This document shows positions 25,004-32,983 of a stretch of 64,000 nt of DNA, in pieces. The stretch covers positions 62,001 to 126,000 of the forward strand of contig CAVWRJ010000002.1 in assembly GCA_963757335.1 (NCBI GenBank), in the 5' to 3' direction. The notes beneath the pieces were generated by a model that did not search any database, was not told the DNA's origin, and saw only the letters and a list, made by a program, of their open reading frames with translations. The first letter of the stretch is position 1. Every line of letters starts with the position of its first letter. Position numbers and translations under genes: made by a program. Origin of the DNA: DASQPA01 sp963757335. Lineage in GTDB: Bacteria > Acidobacteriota > Thermoanaerobaculia > Multivoradales > UBA5704.

Positions 25004-25187
25004 TGAAGAGACCCGATTGTCGACCTCGAACGAGGGAATCGGAATTCTGGATTCCCTGTTGTAGTAGGCGTGAACGGGCCGTGGGAGTTGAGCCCGTTCA
25101 TGGAGCTTCAAACCCTCCGACAATCTCCTTCAACTCCCTCTCCTCCCCCCGCGCCGCCTCCCTCCACGGTGCGGGGCTTTTTTATTT
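25004..25187 (+). ncRNA. Candidate structured RNA with its own terminator
   Basis: GATTGTCG (25015-25022) pairs perfectly with CGACAATC (25118-25125). An outer TGAAG/CTTCA pair (25004/25128) is possible. Enclosed are three local hairpins: CCTC-GAAC-GAGG (25024-25035), GGAATC/GATTCC (25036-25056) and GAACGGGC/GCCCGTTC (25072/25092). A terminator follows at 25147-25187. No coding frame fits. It could be a small RNA or a regulatory leader. I do not match it to a known family; 6S RNA would be expected to be more rod-like. Confidence 0.45.
25147..25187 (+). terminator. Rho-independent terminator
   Basis: CCCCGCGCCG and CGGTGCGGGG pair over ten positions (one G-T) around CCTCCCTCCA and are followed by CTTTTTTATTT. 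It ends the candidate RNA before the TetR promoter. Confidence 0.85.
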
Positions 25188-25219
25188 CTGGGTACAGACA
25201 ATCTTTCTTTCTTGTGCTC

Positions 25220-25261
25220 TTGACGAACCTGGCATCCAGTTTCTACTATACGCCGTATAGT
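25220..25261 (+). promoter_or_regulatory. Sigma-70-like promoter with overlapping TetR operator
   Basis: TTGACG (25220-25225) and TACTAT (25244-25249) are 18 bases apart. ACTATAC-GCC-GTATAGT (25245-25261) is a perfect inverted repeat covering the -10 box. This is the expected site for autorepression by the TetR protein encoded immediately downstream. Confidence 0.8.
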
Positions 25262-25293
25262 TGAAGGAGCCCTGGCTCCTGACGGCGACTCTC

Positions 25294-25938
25294 ATGACGA
25301 CTCCGAACCCACCCCGCCGGCCTTCTCCCGACTGCCCGGACTCGATGCGCCAGGAGATCCTGGACGCGGCCCGGGAGCTGTTCGTGACCGAGGGGTACGG
25401 CAGCGTCTCGCTGCGCAAGATCGCCGTCAAGGTCGGCTGCACGCCGATGGCCATCTACTGCCACTTCGAGGACAAGGCGGACATCCTGGACTCGATCTGC
25501 GAGGAGACCTTCGCCGCTTTCGCTGCCATCGGCGACCGCCTGGACAGCGAGGGGCTCGCCCCGCGCGAGCGGCTGGAGGCGGGGCTTCGCAACTACATCG
25601 AGTTCGGCCTCGCCCACCCCCATCACTACCAGCTCACCTTCATGAACCCGCCGCGCGACCCCGAGGCCCAGGGCCGCCGCGAGCAGATCGGCCGCCGCGC
25701 CTACGAGCGCCTGCGCAACCAGGTCGCCGCCTGTCTGGAGACCGGGGGACGCCGGGAGGGCTGGGCCGGCGAATCCGCGGACGTCGAGGTGGCGAGCCAG
25801 CTGGTCTGGGCCGCGGTGCACGGCCTGGTCTCTCTCCTCATCGCCCGCCCCGACTTCCCCTGGGCCGAGCGGGAGCGGCTGATCGACGCGGCCGTCGAGA
25901 ATGCCACCGAGCGGCTCCGTTGTGGGAGGACCCAATGA
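25294..25938 (+). CDS. TetR/AcrR-family transcriptional regulator of efflux operon
   Basis: 214 residues from ATG 25294. A TTG at 25261 lies inside the operator and is an unlikely start; a CTG at 25279, nine bases after AAGGAG, is possible. The N-terminal HTH (RQEILDAARELFVTEGYGSVSLRKIAVKVGCTPMAIYCHFEDKADIL) is textbook TetR. The C-terminal ligand-binding part (about 85-205) is helical, with a WHG-like pattern. It is the first gene of an operon with an MFS pump, TolC and an adaptor. It probably represses the operon through the palindrome in its promoter and responds to a pump substrate. Confidence 0.92.
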   Translation: MTTPNPPRRPSPDCPDSMRQEILDAARELFVTEGYGSVSLRKIAVKVGCTPMAIYCHFEDKADILDSICEETFAAFAAIGDRLDSEGLAPRERLEAGLRNYIEFGLAHPHHYQLTFMNPPRDPEAQGRREQIGRRAYERLRNQVAACLETGGRREGWAGESADVEVASQLVWAAVHGLVSLLIARPDFPWAERERLIDAAVENATERLRCGRTQ

Positions 25939-27563
25939 GCGCCGTCACGGCAGATGCCGCCGGTCCCGCCAATGCCGCCAATGCCGTCCAGCCCGCGGCC
26001 ACTCCGGCGATCAACCCCTGGCTGATCTCCATGGTGGTCATGCTCTCCACCTTCATGGAGGTGCTCGACACCAGCATCGCCAATGTCTCGCTCCCTCACA
26101 TCGCGGGGAACCTCTCGGCGACCCAGGACGAGAGCACCTGGGTGCTGACCTCGTATCTCGTGGCCAACGCCATCGTCCTGCCGCTCTCGGGATGGCTGTC
26201 GAACGTCTTCGGCAGGAAGCGCTTCTACATGGCCTGCGTGGTGCTCTTCACGGTCAGCTCCTTCCTCTGCGGCCTGGCCTGGAGCCTGCCGCTCCTCATT
26301 ATCTTCCGCGTCCTCCAGGGACTGGGGGGAGGCGGTCTCCAGCCGAGCTCGCAGGCCATCCTCGCCGACACCTTCCCGCCCGAGAAGCTGGGGATGGGCT
26401 TCGCCATCTACGCCATGGCCGTCGTCTTCGCCCCGGCCATCGGTCCGACCCTCGGCGGCTGGATCACCGACAACTTCAGCTGGCGCTGGATCTTCTACAT
26501 CAACGTCCCGGTCGGGGTGCTCTCGGTCTTCTTGACGTCGCGCCTCATCCACGATCCCCCGTACCTGGTCAAACGGGTGAAGCAGATGGCCGGCAAGATC
26601 CACATCGACTATGCCGGCATCGGCATGCTCGCCGTCGGCCTGGGCTTCCTCCAGGTGGTCCTCGACAAGGGCCAGGAGGAGGACTGGTTCGGCTCGCACT
26701 TCATCGTCTCCTGCGCCCTCCTCTCGGCCGGGGCGCTCGTCGCCGTCGTCTTCTGGGAGCTCTCGCGGGAGAATCCGATCGTCGACCTCCGCCTCTTCAA
26801 GGAGCGGAACTTCGCGATCTCGAACCTCCTCATCTTCGGGCTCGGCTTCGCCCTCTTCGGCAGCACCGTGCTCGTGCCGCTCTTCCTGCAGACCGTTTTG
26901 GGCTACAGCGCGACCGAGAGCGGCAAGGTCCTTTCGCCCTCCGGCTTCGCGGTCATGGCCATGCTGCCGGTGACCGGCTACCTCTCCGACAAGGTCTCGG
27001 CCCGGAAGCTGATCACGCTCGGGTTCATCCTCGCCGGGGGCGCCCTCTGGCTGACCTCGCACATCAGCCTCGGGGTCGACTACAAGACGATCACCCTCTA
27101 CCGGCTCCTTCAGGGGGTCGGGATCGCCTTCCTCTTCACGCCGATCTCGACCGCCTGCTTCTCCTACCTGCCGCCGGAGAAGAGCAACGCCGCCTCGTCG
27201 CTCTTCAACCTGTCGCGAAACCTCGGCGCGAGCTTCGGCATCGCCGCCGTGACCTCGCTCGTCTCGCGCTACAGCCAGGTCCACCACTCCGACCTGGCGG
27301 CCCACGTCGCCGCCGGCGATCCGGCCTACCGGTCGCTCCTCGCCGGCCTCACCCGCCGGCTGATGGCCGCCGGCTCGGGAACCTACGACGCCGGCCGGCA
27401 GGCCCAGGGGTACATCGCGGCGATGGTCACCCGCCAGGCCACTGCCATGGCCTTCCTCGACTGCTTCCGGATGACGGCGGTCTTCTGCTTCGCCCTGATC
27501 CCTCTCTGTTGGCTGCTCAAGCCGGTCCTGCTCAAAAAGGGGGGCCGGATTCACGTGGAGTAG
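25935..27563 (+). CDS. DHA2-family MFS drug efflux transporter (EmrB type)
   Basis: 542 residues; the ATG overlaps the tetR stop and follows GGGAGGA. An N-terminal 25-residue extension from a 9-bp tract (AANAANAV) precedes TM1. Motif D1-like LDTSIANVSLPHIAGNL, motif A GWLSNVFGRKRFY, and motif C GLGGGGLQPSSQAILADTF-type segments are present, and 14 membrane helices are expected for DHA2. With the adaptor and TolC genes downstream it forms an EmrAB-TolC tripartite pump driven by protons and exporting hydrophobic compounds across both membranes. Confidence 0.93.
   Translation: MSAVTADAAGPANAANAVQPAATPAINPWLISMVVMLSTFMEVLDTSIANVSLPHIAGNLSATQDESTWVLTSYLVANAIVLPLSGWLSNVFGRKRFYMACVVLFTVSSFLCGLAWSLPLLIIFRVLQGLGGGGLQPSSQAILADTFPPEKLGMGFAIYAMAVVFAPAIGPTLGGWITDNFSWRWIFYINVPVGVLSVFLTSRLIHDPPYLVKRVKQMAGKIHIDYAGIGMLAVGLGFLQVVLDKGQEEDWFGSHFIVSCALLSAGALVAVVFWELSRENPIVDLRLFKERNFAISNLLIFGLGFALFGSTVLVPLFLQTVLGYSATESGKVLSPSGFAVMAMLPVTGYLSDKVSARKLITLGFILAGGALWLTSHISLGVDYKTITLYRLLQGVGIAFLFTPISTACFSYLPPEKSNAASSLFNLSRNLGASFGIAAVTSLVSRYSQVHHSDLAAHVAAGDPAYRSLLAGLTRRLMAAGSGTYDAGRQAQGYIAAMVTRQATAMAFLDCFRMTAVFCFALIPLCWLLKPVLLKKGGRIHVE
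25951..25993 (+). repeat. 9-bp-periodic tract at N terminus of the MFS gene
   Basis: About four imperfect units of the form GCCGCCAAT follow the start codon by 15 bases and encode ADAAGPANAANAV. Confidence 0.6.
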
Positions 27564-27575
27564 CCCCTAAATCCT

Positions 27576-29090
27576 ATGAGAACGCTCGCACGCCTCTTCG
27601 CCCTCACCTTGTCCGCCCTGCCCGCGCTCCTCGCCGCGCCGCTCGCGGCGCAGGCGCCTCTCTCCGGCGGCCTGCCGCCGGGGGCCACGGCGGGCACCAT
27701 CGCCACCCCGCGGCCGGCGCCCCCCACCCAGGGCGCCTTGATCAGCCGCTCCCCCTCGCCGTTCCTCGGCAGCGTCCCCCAGGGGACCGCCACCGCCGAC
27801 GAGATCTCCCTCTCCTTGAACGATGCTATCGAACGCGGCCTTCAGGCCAACCTCGGGGCGATCAACAGCGACCTGGACGCCCGGGTGGCCGAGGCGCAGC
27901 GCGAGCGCGCCCTCTCCGCCCTCCTTCCCCAGCTGAACGGCACGGTGCGGCAGTTCCGGGGGGAGGTCGCCCTGGTCACCTTCGGCTTCCAGATTCCCGG
28001 CGTGCCGGCGGTCATCGGGCCGTTCAGCTACCAGGACGCCCGGGTGGGGGTCTCGCAGGAGATCCTCAACCTGGAGGCGCTGCGCAACTGGCAGTCGGCG
28101 CGCGAGTCGGCCAGAGCGGCCCACCTCTCGGCCGCCGACGCCCGCGACATCGTCGTCCTCGCCGTGGGGAGCGCCTATTTCCAGCTGGTGGCGGACCAGG
28201 CCCGGGTGGAGACCGCCCGGGCGCAGCTCGACGCCTCGAAGGCCTTGGACGAGCTCGCCACTCATCAGGTGGAGGCCGGGGTGGTCCCCGCCATCGACTC
28301 GCTCCGCGCCCGGGTGCAGCACCAGACCGACGAGCAGCGCCTGGCGGTGACCCAGGCGGCCTTCGAGAAGGACAAGATCGGCCTCGGCCGCGCCATCGGC
28401 CTGCCGTCGGGCCAGCGCTTCCGGGTGACTACGGCGGTCGGCTACCAGCCCTGGACGGGCCCCTCCCAGGAGGACGCGATCAAGCTCGCCTACCAGTCGC
28501 GGAGCGATTGGAAGAGCGCCGAGGCGGCGCTCCAGGCCGCCGAGCTGGCAGAGCGGGCGACCCGCGCCGAGCGGCTGCCGACCTTCGGGGTCGGCGCCGA
28601 CTACGGCCGGGTGGGCAAGACCCTGGGGACGACCGAGGGCACCTACACGCTCAACGCCCAGGTCTCGGTGCCGCTCTGGAACGGCGGCCGTTCGGACGCC
28701 GCGGAGGCCCAGGCCTCGGCGCTCCTCGAACGCCGGCGCTCTGAGCTCGCCGACTTCAAGGGGCGCCTGGACGCCGACGTGCGGAGCGCCTTCCTCGATC
28801 TTCAAGCCTCCCAGACCTCGGTCGAGGTGGCCCAGAAGACCGTCGAGCTCGCCGACCAGGCCCTGGCCCAGGCCAGGGATCGTTTCGAGAACGGGGTCAC
28901 CAACAACGTCGAGGTAGTGCTAGCCGCCGAATCGGTGGTCGCCGCCCACGAGAACTACATCGCCAGCCTTTTCGCCCATAACTTCAGCAAGCTTTCGCTC
29001 TTGCGCGCCATGGGGCTCGCCGAGCAGGGAGTGAAGCAATATCTAAGCGGGGTGAGCGGAGCGAGCGGCACGAACCCCGGAGGGAAGTGA
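27576..29090 (+). CDS. TolC-family outer-membrane efflux protein
   Basis: 504 residues. The signal peptide (to about residue 26) ends LAAQA. Two outer-membrane efflux repeats are visible, each with long heptad-like helices (LDARVAEAQRERALSALLPQLNGTVRQF, and later AEAQASALLERRRSELADFKGRLDADVRSAFLDLQASQTSVEVAQKTVELADQALAQARDRFENGVTNNVEVVLAAESVV). It forms the trimeric outer-membrane duct of the EmrAB-like pump. It lies 12 bases after the MFS gene and five bases before the adaptor gene, so it is firmly in the operon. Confidence 0.92.
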   Translation: MRTLARLFALTLSALPALLAAPLAAQAPLSGGLPPGATAGTIATPRPAPPTQGALISRSPSPFLGSVPQGTATADEISLSLNDAIERGLQANLGAINSDLDARVAEAQRERALSALLPQLNGTVRQFRGEVALVTFGFQIPGVPAVIGPFSYQDARVGVSQEILNLEALRNWQSARESARAAHLSAADARDIVVLAVGSAYFQLVADQARVETARAQLDASKALDELATHQVEAGVVPAIDSLRARVQHQTDEQRLAVTQAAFEKDKIGLGRAIGLPSGQRFRVTTAVGYQPWTGPSQEDAIKLAYQSRSDWKSAEAALQAAELAERATRAERLPTFGVGADYGRVGKTLGTTEGTYTLNAQVSVPLWNGGRSDAAEAQASALLERRRSELADFKGRLDADVRSAFLDLQASQTSVEVAQKTVELADQALAQARDRFENGVTNNVEVVLAAESVVAAHENYIASLFAHNFSKLSLLRAMGLAEQGVKQYLSGVSGASGTNPGGK

Positions 29091-29094
29091 CGTC

Positions 29095-30393
29095 ATGGCG
29101 CAGGAAGCCCAGGAAGTCCAGGAAGTCCAGGAAGCACCGCCGGCCACCCGGGCGAACCCCGCTCTCCGGCCGGAGACGGCCGCAGGGCAGGAGAGCAACG
29201 GGACGGCGGGAGCGGTGAAGAAGCGGGGCATGTCGCCGCGCGTGCGGATCATCGCCATTCTCGTCACCCTCGTCGTCGTTCTGGGCGGGGTCCTCTACTG
29301 GCTCCACGCGCGGAACTTCGAGGATACCGACGACGCTCAGATCGACGGCCACCTGAACCCGATCTCCTCCAAGGTCGACGGTACCGTGCTCGCGGTGAGC
29401 CCGGAGGTCGAGGACAACCACCTGGTCAACGCGGGGGACGTGCTGGTCGAGATCGACCCGGCGACCTACCAGGCCGAGCTGGCCCGTGCCCAGGCCGAGG
29501 TCGCGCGGCTGGAAGCGACCGCCGCCGCCGCCCAGGCGCAGGTGCCGGTCACCTCGGCCAATGCCACGGGCCAGCTGCAGATCGCCCAGGCGGGCTTGGG
29601 CCAGGCGAGGGATGCCGTCGGCACCGAGAAGGCCAACTTGACCGCGGCGCGGGCCAAGGTTCAGCAGGCCGATGCGGTCTATCGCCAGCGGGAGGCCGAT
29701 CGCCAGCGCTACGAGAAGCTGATCGCCAAGCAGGAGGTCTCGCGTTCCGAGTACGGGGCGCGCGAGGCTGATGCGCGGACCGCCCAGGCGGCGCTCGAAG
29801 CGGCGCGGGCCGACGTCGTGGCGGCCGAGAACCGGGTGCGCCAGGCGGAGAGCAAGGTGACCCAACAGCAGGCGGACGTCCTCCGCGCGCGTTCAGCCCC
29901 GGAGCAGATTGCGGCCGCTCGCGAGCAGTCGGGATCGGCCAACGCGGGCCTGGCGAGCGCCAGGGCGCAGCTCGCGATCGCCAAGCTGAACCTCGATCAT
30001 ACCAAGGTCGTGGCCCCGGTCTCCGGGTACATCGGCCGCTCCTCGGTCGAGGTCGGCCAGCGGGTGCAGACCGGGCAGCCGCTCTTCACCATCATCCAGA
30101 CCAACGATCTGTGGGTGACCGCCAACTTCAAGGAGACCCAGCTCGAGCTGATGCGCCCGGGCCAGCCGGTCACCATTCACGTCGACTCCTACAACCGCGA
30201 TTACAACGGCAAGGTGGAGAGCCTGGCGAGCGCCACCGGCGCCCGCTTCAGCCTCCTGCCGCCGGAGAACGCCACCGGCAACTTCGTCAAGGTCGTCCAG
30301 CGCCTCCCGCTTCGCATCCGTTTCGACTCCGGTCAGAACTTAAAGGACCTGCGGCCGGGGATGTCGGTGGACGCCAAGGTGCGGGTGCGCTAG
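29095..30393 (+). CDS. HlyD/EmrA-family membrane fusion adaptor
   Basis: 432 residues with GGAGGG upstream. An N-terminal cytosolic tail begins with QEAQEVQEVQEA from a 9-bp tract. One membrane helix follows (about 49-70, IIAILVTLVVVLGGVLYWL), then a biotinyl-lipoyl half motif (DAQIDGHLNPISSKVDGTV), a long coiled-coil hairpin (about 125-285) rich in AQA and QA, the second lipoyl half (LDHTKVVAPVSGYIGRSSVEVGQRV) and a beta-barrel domain. It bridges the MFS pump and TolC in the periplasm and is the last gene of the operon. Confidence 0.92.
   Translation: MAQEAQEVQEVQEAPPATRANPALRPETAAGQESNGTAGAVKKRGMSPRVRIIAILVTLVVVLGGVLYWLHARNFEDTDDAQIDGHLNPISSKVDGTVLAVSPEVEDNHLVNAGDVLVEIDPATYQAELARAQAEVARLEATAAAAQAQVPVTSANATGQLQIAQAGLGQARDAVGTEKANLTAARAKVQQADAVYRQREADRQRYEKLIAKQEVSRSEYGAREADARTAQAALEAARADVVAAENRVRQAESKVTQQQADVLRARSAPEQIAAAREQSGSANAGLASARAQLAIAKLNLDHTKVVAPVSGYIGRSSVEVGQRVQTGQPLFTIIQTNDLWVTANFKETQLELMRPGQPVTIHVDSYNRDYNGKVESLASATGARFSLLPPENATGNFVKVVQRLPLRIRFDSGQNLKDLRPGMSVDAKVRVR
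29101..29136 (+). repeat. 9-bp-periodic tract at N terminus of the adaptor gene
   Basis: Four units of CAGGAAGTC with one or two changes, starting two codons after the ATG and encoding QEAQEVQEVQEA. Confidence 0.7.
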
Positions 30394-30400
30394 GGGCTTT

Positions 30401-31270
30401 TTAGTCGCTCCGCCAGAGCGGCCGGGTGAGGCAGGTGGGGCCACCCTCGGCCTTCCATGAGATCTCGTGGCCGCGGTAGGTCGAGACCTCGCAGCCGGCC
30501 TCCCGGAGCCGCCGCTCGGTCACCGGGTTGCCTTCGAGCATCACGCAGCGGAGGGGAGCGAGGGCGAGGACGTTGGTGGCCTGGGTGGGCAGCTCCTCGG
30601 CGGGGATCTCGATGAGCCGGAAGCCGCGATCCTGGAGAAGCCGCCAGAAGGGGACCGGGAGGAGGGGCGGGTAGACGACCGCGAGGTCGTGATCGACCAA
30701 GCTGATGAGCGACAGAAGATGAAGGCAGGCCTCCGGCCCGGTATGGTAGGGCAGCTCAACCGGGAGGACCTCGATCTTCAGGTCCGCCAGAGCCTCCCGC
30801 AGTTGGCGGAGCCCCTCGGCATTGGTACGGAAGCCCTGACCGACCGCGAGCGTCCGGTGATCGAGCCAGAGGAGGTCGCCGCCCTCGGCGCGGGCGTCGC
30901 CTGAAAGGGTGTAGAGGATCGGCACCCCGAGGGCGGAGAGCCGGCGGGCCAGGGCTTCCTCCTCGCCCCGGCGGAGCTCCTTCCCCATCGAGAGGATGAC
31001 CGCCCCGCGATCGGTCACCAGAGCCGGATCGAAAACGTAGATGGCATCGGCCCGCTCCGGCTGGGGCTCCGGGTGATCGAAGACCTCCGCCCCCGCCGCG
31101 CGGAGGATCGCGACCAGCGCGTCGTGCTCGCGCCGCGCCGCGTCGAGATCCGGCCGGCCGGTGTAATGCCAGCGCTCCGGGTCCGCGGCCGCGAAGGCGG
31201 CGTCCGGGCGCTTGACGAGCACCCGCCGCAGGGGGTCGACCATGCTCTGGCTGCCGTAGGGCGAGGGCAT
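30401..31270 (-). CDS. Amidinotransferase / DDAH-like guanidino hydrolase
   Basis: 289 residues from the ATG with GAGGAG before it. It belongs to the penta-beta/alpha propeller superfamily (dimethylargininase, arginine deiminase, glycine amidinotransferase). Features seen are an N-terminal SMVDPLRRVLVKRPD strand, EGGDLLWLD, PYHTGPEACLHLLSLISLVD with the catalytic His, and the C-terminal nucleophile Cys in EGGPTCLTRPLW. Its length fits DDAH-type hydrolases. Likely substrates are methylated arginine or a related guanidino compound, giving citrulline-type products. It stands alone, convergent with the efflux operon. Confidence 0.85.
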   Translation of the reverse strand: MPSPYGSQSMVDPLRRVLVKRPDAAFAAADPERWHYTGRPDLDAARREHDALVAILRAAGAEVFDHPEPQPERADAIYVFDPALVTDRGAVILSMGKELRRGEEEALARRLSALGVPILYTLSGDARAEGGDLLWLDHRTLAVGQGFRTNAEGLRQLREALADLKIEVLPVELPYHTGPEACLHLLSLISLVDHDLAVVYPPLLPVPFWRLLQDRGFRLIEIPAEELPTQATNVLALAPLRCVMLEGNPVTERRLREAGCEVSTYRGHEISWKAEGGPTCLTRPLWRSD

Positions 31271-31329
31271 CGCGTTCGTCTCCTCTCTTTTGGAACCTAC
31301 CACTGAGGTGCCGCGCAGCCAAACGGACG

Positions 31330-31420
31330 TCCGGAGTGCCCCGGTTGAGCCGAGAACCCGCGACTGGCCGCGCGGAGCGCCCGAAGGAGCGGGGCGCAGG
31401 CTCAAACCGGGGCACCACAC
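31330..31420 (-). repeat. Intergenic hairpin element, copy B
   Basis: Plus-strand arms GTGCCCCGGTTGAGCC (from about 31336) and GGCTCAAACCGGGGCAC (to about 31418) pair with a single bulge. The enclosed core on the minus strand contains CTCCTTCGGGCGCTCCGCGC and CCAGTCGC, matching copy A at 2228-2310, while the arms differ in sequence. It lies between two divergent genes. Confidence 0.6.
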
Positions 31421-31510
31421 GGGCCGGCTGCCATACAGCGTTGCAATCCGTTACCATACCCCCGCCTTGGTTCCCCTTTTCCACCGCAGGCTCTGTGAGG
31501 CAATCGCAGC

Positions 31511-32983
31511 ATGAGCGACTTGGTCCAGAGATTCTGGGGCTTCTGCCATACCCTCCGCCATGACGGGGTGGATTATGGCGACTACATCGAGCAGATCACC
31601 TACCTGCTCTTCCTCAAAATGGCGGACGAGCGCCGCATCGACCTCTCCGGGGTCGGCCTGAGCGCTCCAATCGACTGCTCGTGGCCGCGGCTGGGAGAGC
31701 TCTCCGGGCAGGCGCTCCTCGATCACTACGTCGCTGTCTTGGCGGCGCTCGGGCGGGAGGAGGGGCTCTTGGGCGAGATCTTCGCCGACTCGGTCTCGCG
31801 CTTCAACAAGGCCGCCAACCTGAAGCGGCTGATCGGCCTCATCGACGAGACCGAGTGGACGGCGCTGGAGGTCGACGTCAAGGCGGCGGTCTTCGAGGGG
31901 CTGCTCGAAAAGGCGGCGAGCGAGGGCAAGAAGGGGGCCGGCCAGTACTTCACCCCCCGCCTCCTCATCCAGACGATCGTCCGCTGCGTCAGGCCCGACC
32001 CGCGGGAGCATCCGGAGTTCACCCTCTGCGACCCGGCGTGCGGCACCGGCGGTTTCCTCGTCGTCGCCTACGAGTGGTTCCTCGCCGCGGCGCGCGACGG
32101 CAGCCTGGCGCCCGGCCTCCTCGAACGGGTGCGGCGCGGCACCTACTTCGGCCAGGAGCTGGTGTCGCGGCCGCGGCGGCTCTCCTTCATGAACCTCTTC
32201 CTCCACGGCCTCGCCCCTGAGATCCGGCTGGGCGACTCGATCTACGCGCCGCCCAATTCGGCCACCTCGCGCCGCTTCGACGTCGTCCTCACCAACCCGC
32301 CGTTCGGCAACAAGGGGGCGAACCAGGCTCCCGGGCGGGAAGACTTCCCGGTCACCACCTCGAACAAGCAGCTCAACTTCCTCCAGCACGTCCTGACCCT
32401 CTTGAAACCGGGCGGCCGGGCCGCCGTCATCGTGCCCGACAACTGCCTGTTCGCCGACCAGGCCGGCCTGGTGTTCGAGATCTTGACCGCCGAGTGCGAC
32501 CTGCACACCGTCCTCCGCCTGCCGAACGGCACCTTCACCCCCTACAGCGCCGGCACCAAGACCAACGTCGTCTTCTTCACCAAGGGGCGGCCGACCGAGA
32601 CCGTCTGGGTCTACGACGCGCGTACCAACGTGCCGCGGATCACCAAGAAGGACCGCCCCTTGAGCGCCGCCCACTTCGCCGACTTCGAGGATTGCTATGG
32701 CGCCGACCCCGACGGCCGCGCCCGGCGCTCCCCCGAAGACGCCAGAGAGGACCGCTGGCGCTCGTTCCCGATCAGCGAGGTCGAGGCCCGCGACTACAAG
32801 ATCGACAGCCTCAAGTGGTTGAAGGACCTCACCCCGGAGGGCGACGACCTGCCGGCGCCCGAGGACCTGGCGGCCGACGCCGTGACCGACTTAGAAGAGG
32901 CGCTCGACGAGCTCGCGGCGATCCTCGACCTGCTCGAAGAGGCCAAGGTGCGGCAGCCGCGGGCCCTGGCGAGGCGGCGGTGA
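31511..32983 (+). CDS. hsdM: Type I restriction-modification DNA methyltransferase (HsdM)
   Basis: 490 residues. The N-terminal HsdM helical domain (GDYIEQITYLLFLKMADERR) leads to the adenine methylase core. This has the SAM motif I DPACGTGGF at about D174, GQYFTPR, and the catalytic NPPF at N262. The C-terminal coiled segment likely contacts HsdS. It methylates adenine N6 at a bipartite site defined by HsdS. The stop overlaps the hsdS start by GTGA. No hsdR is found on either side, so within this window the system is methylase-only. Confidence 0.93.
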   Translation: MSDLVQRFWGFCHTLRHDGVDYGDYIEQITYLLFLKMADERRIDLSGVGLSAPIDCSWPRLGELSGQALLDHYVAVLAALGREEGLLGEIFADSVSRFNKAANLKRLIGLIDETEWTALEVDVKAAVFEGLLEKAASEGKKGAGQYFTPRLLIQTIVRCVRPDPREHPEFTLCDPACGTGGFLVVAYEWFLAAARDGSLAPGLLERVRRGTYFGQELVSRPRRLSFMNLFLHGLAPEIRLGDSIYAPPNSATSRRFDVVLTNPPFGNKGANQAPGREDFPVTTSNKQLNFLQHVLTLLKPGGRAAVIVPDNCLFADQAGLVFEILTAECDLHTVLRLPNGTFTPYSAGTKTNVVFFTKGRPTETVWVYDARTNVPRITKKDRPLSAAHFADFEDCYGADPDGRARRSPEDAREDRWRSFPISEVEARDYKIDSLKWLKDLTPEGDDLPAPEDLAADAVTDLEEALDELAAILDLLEEAKVRQPRALARRR

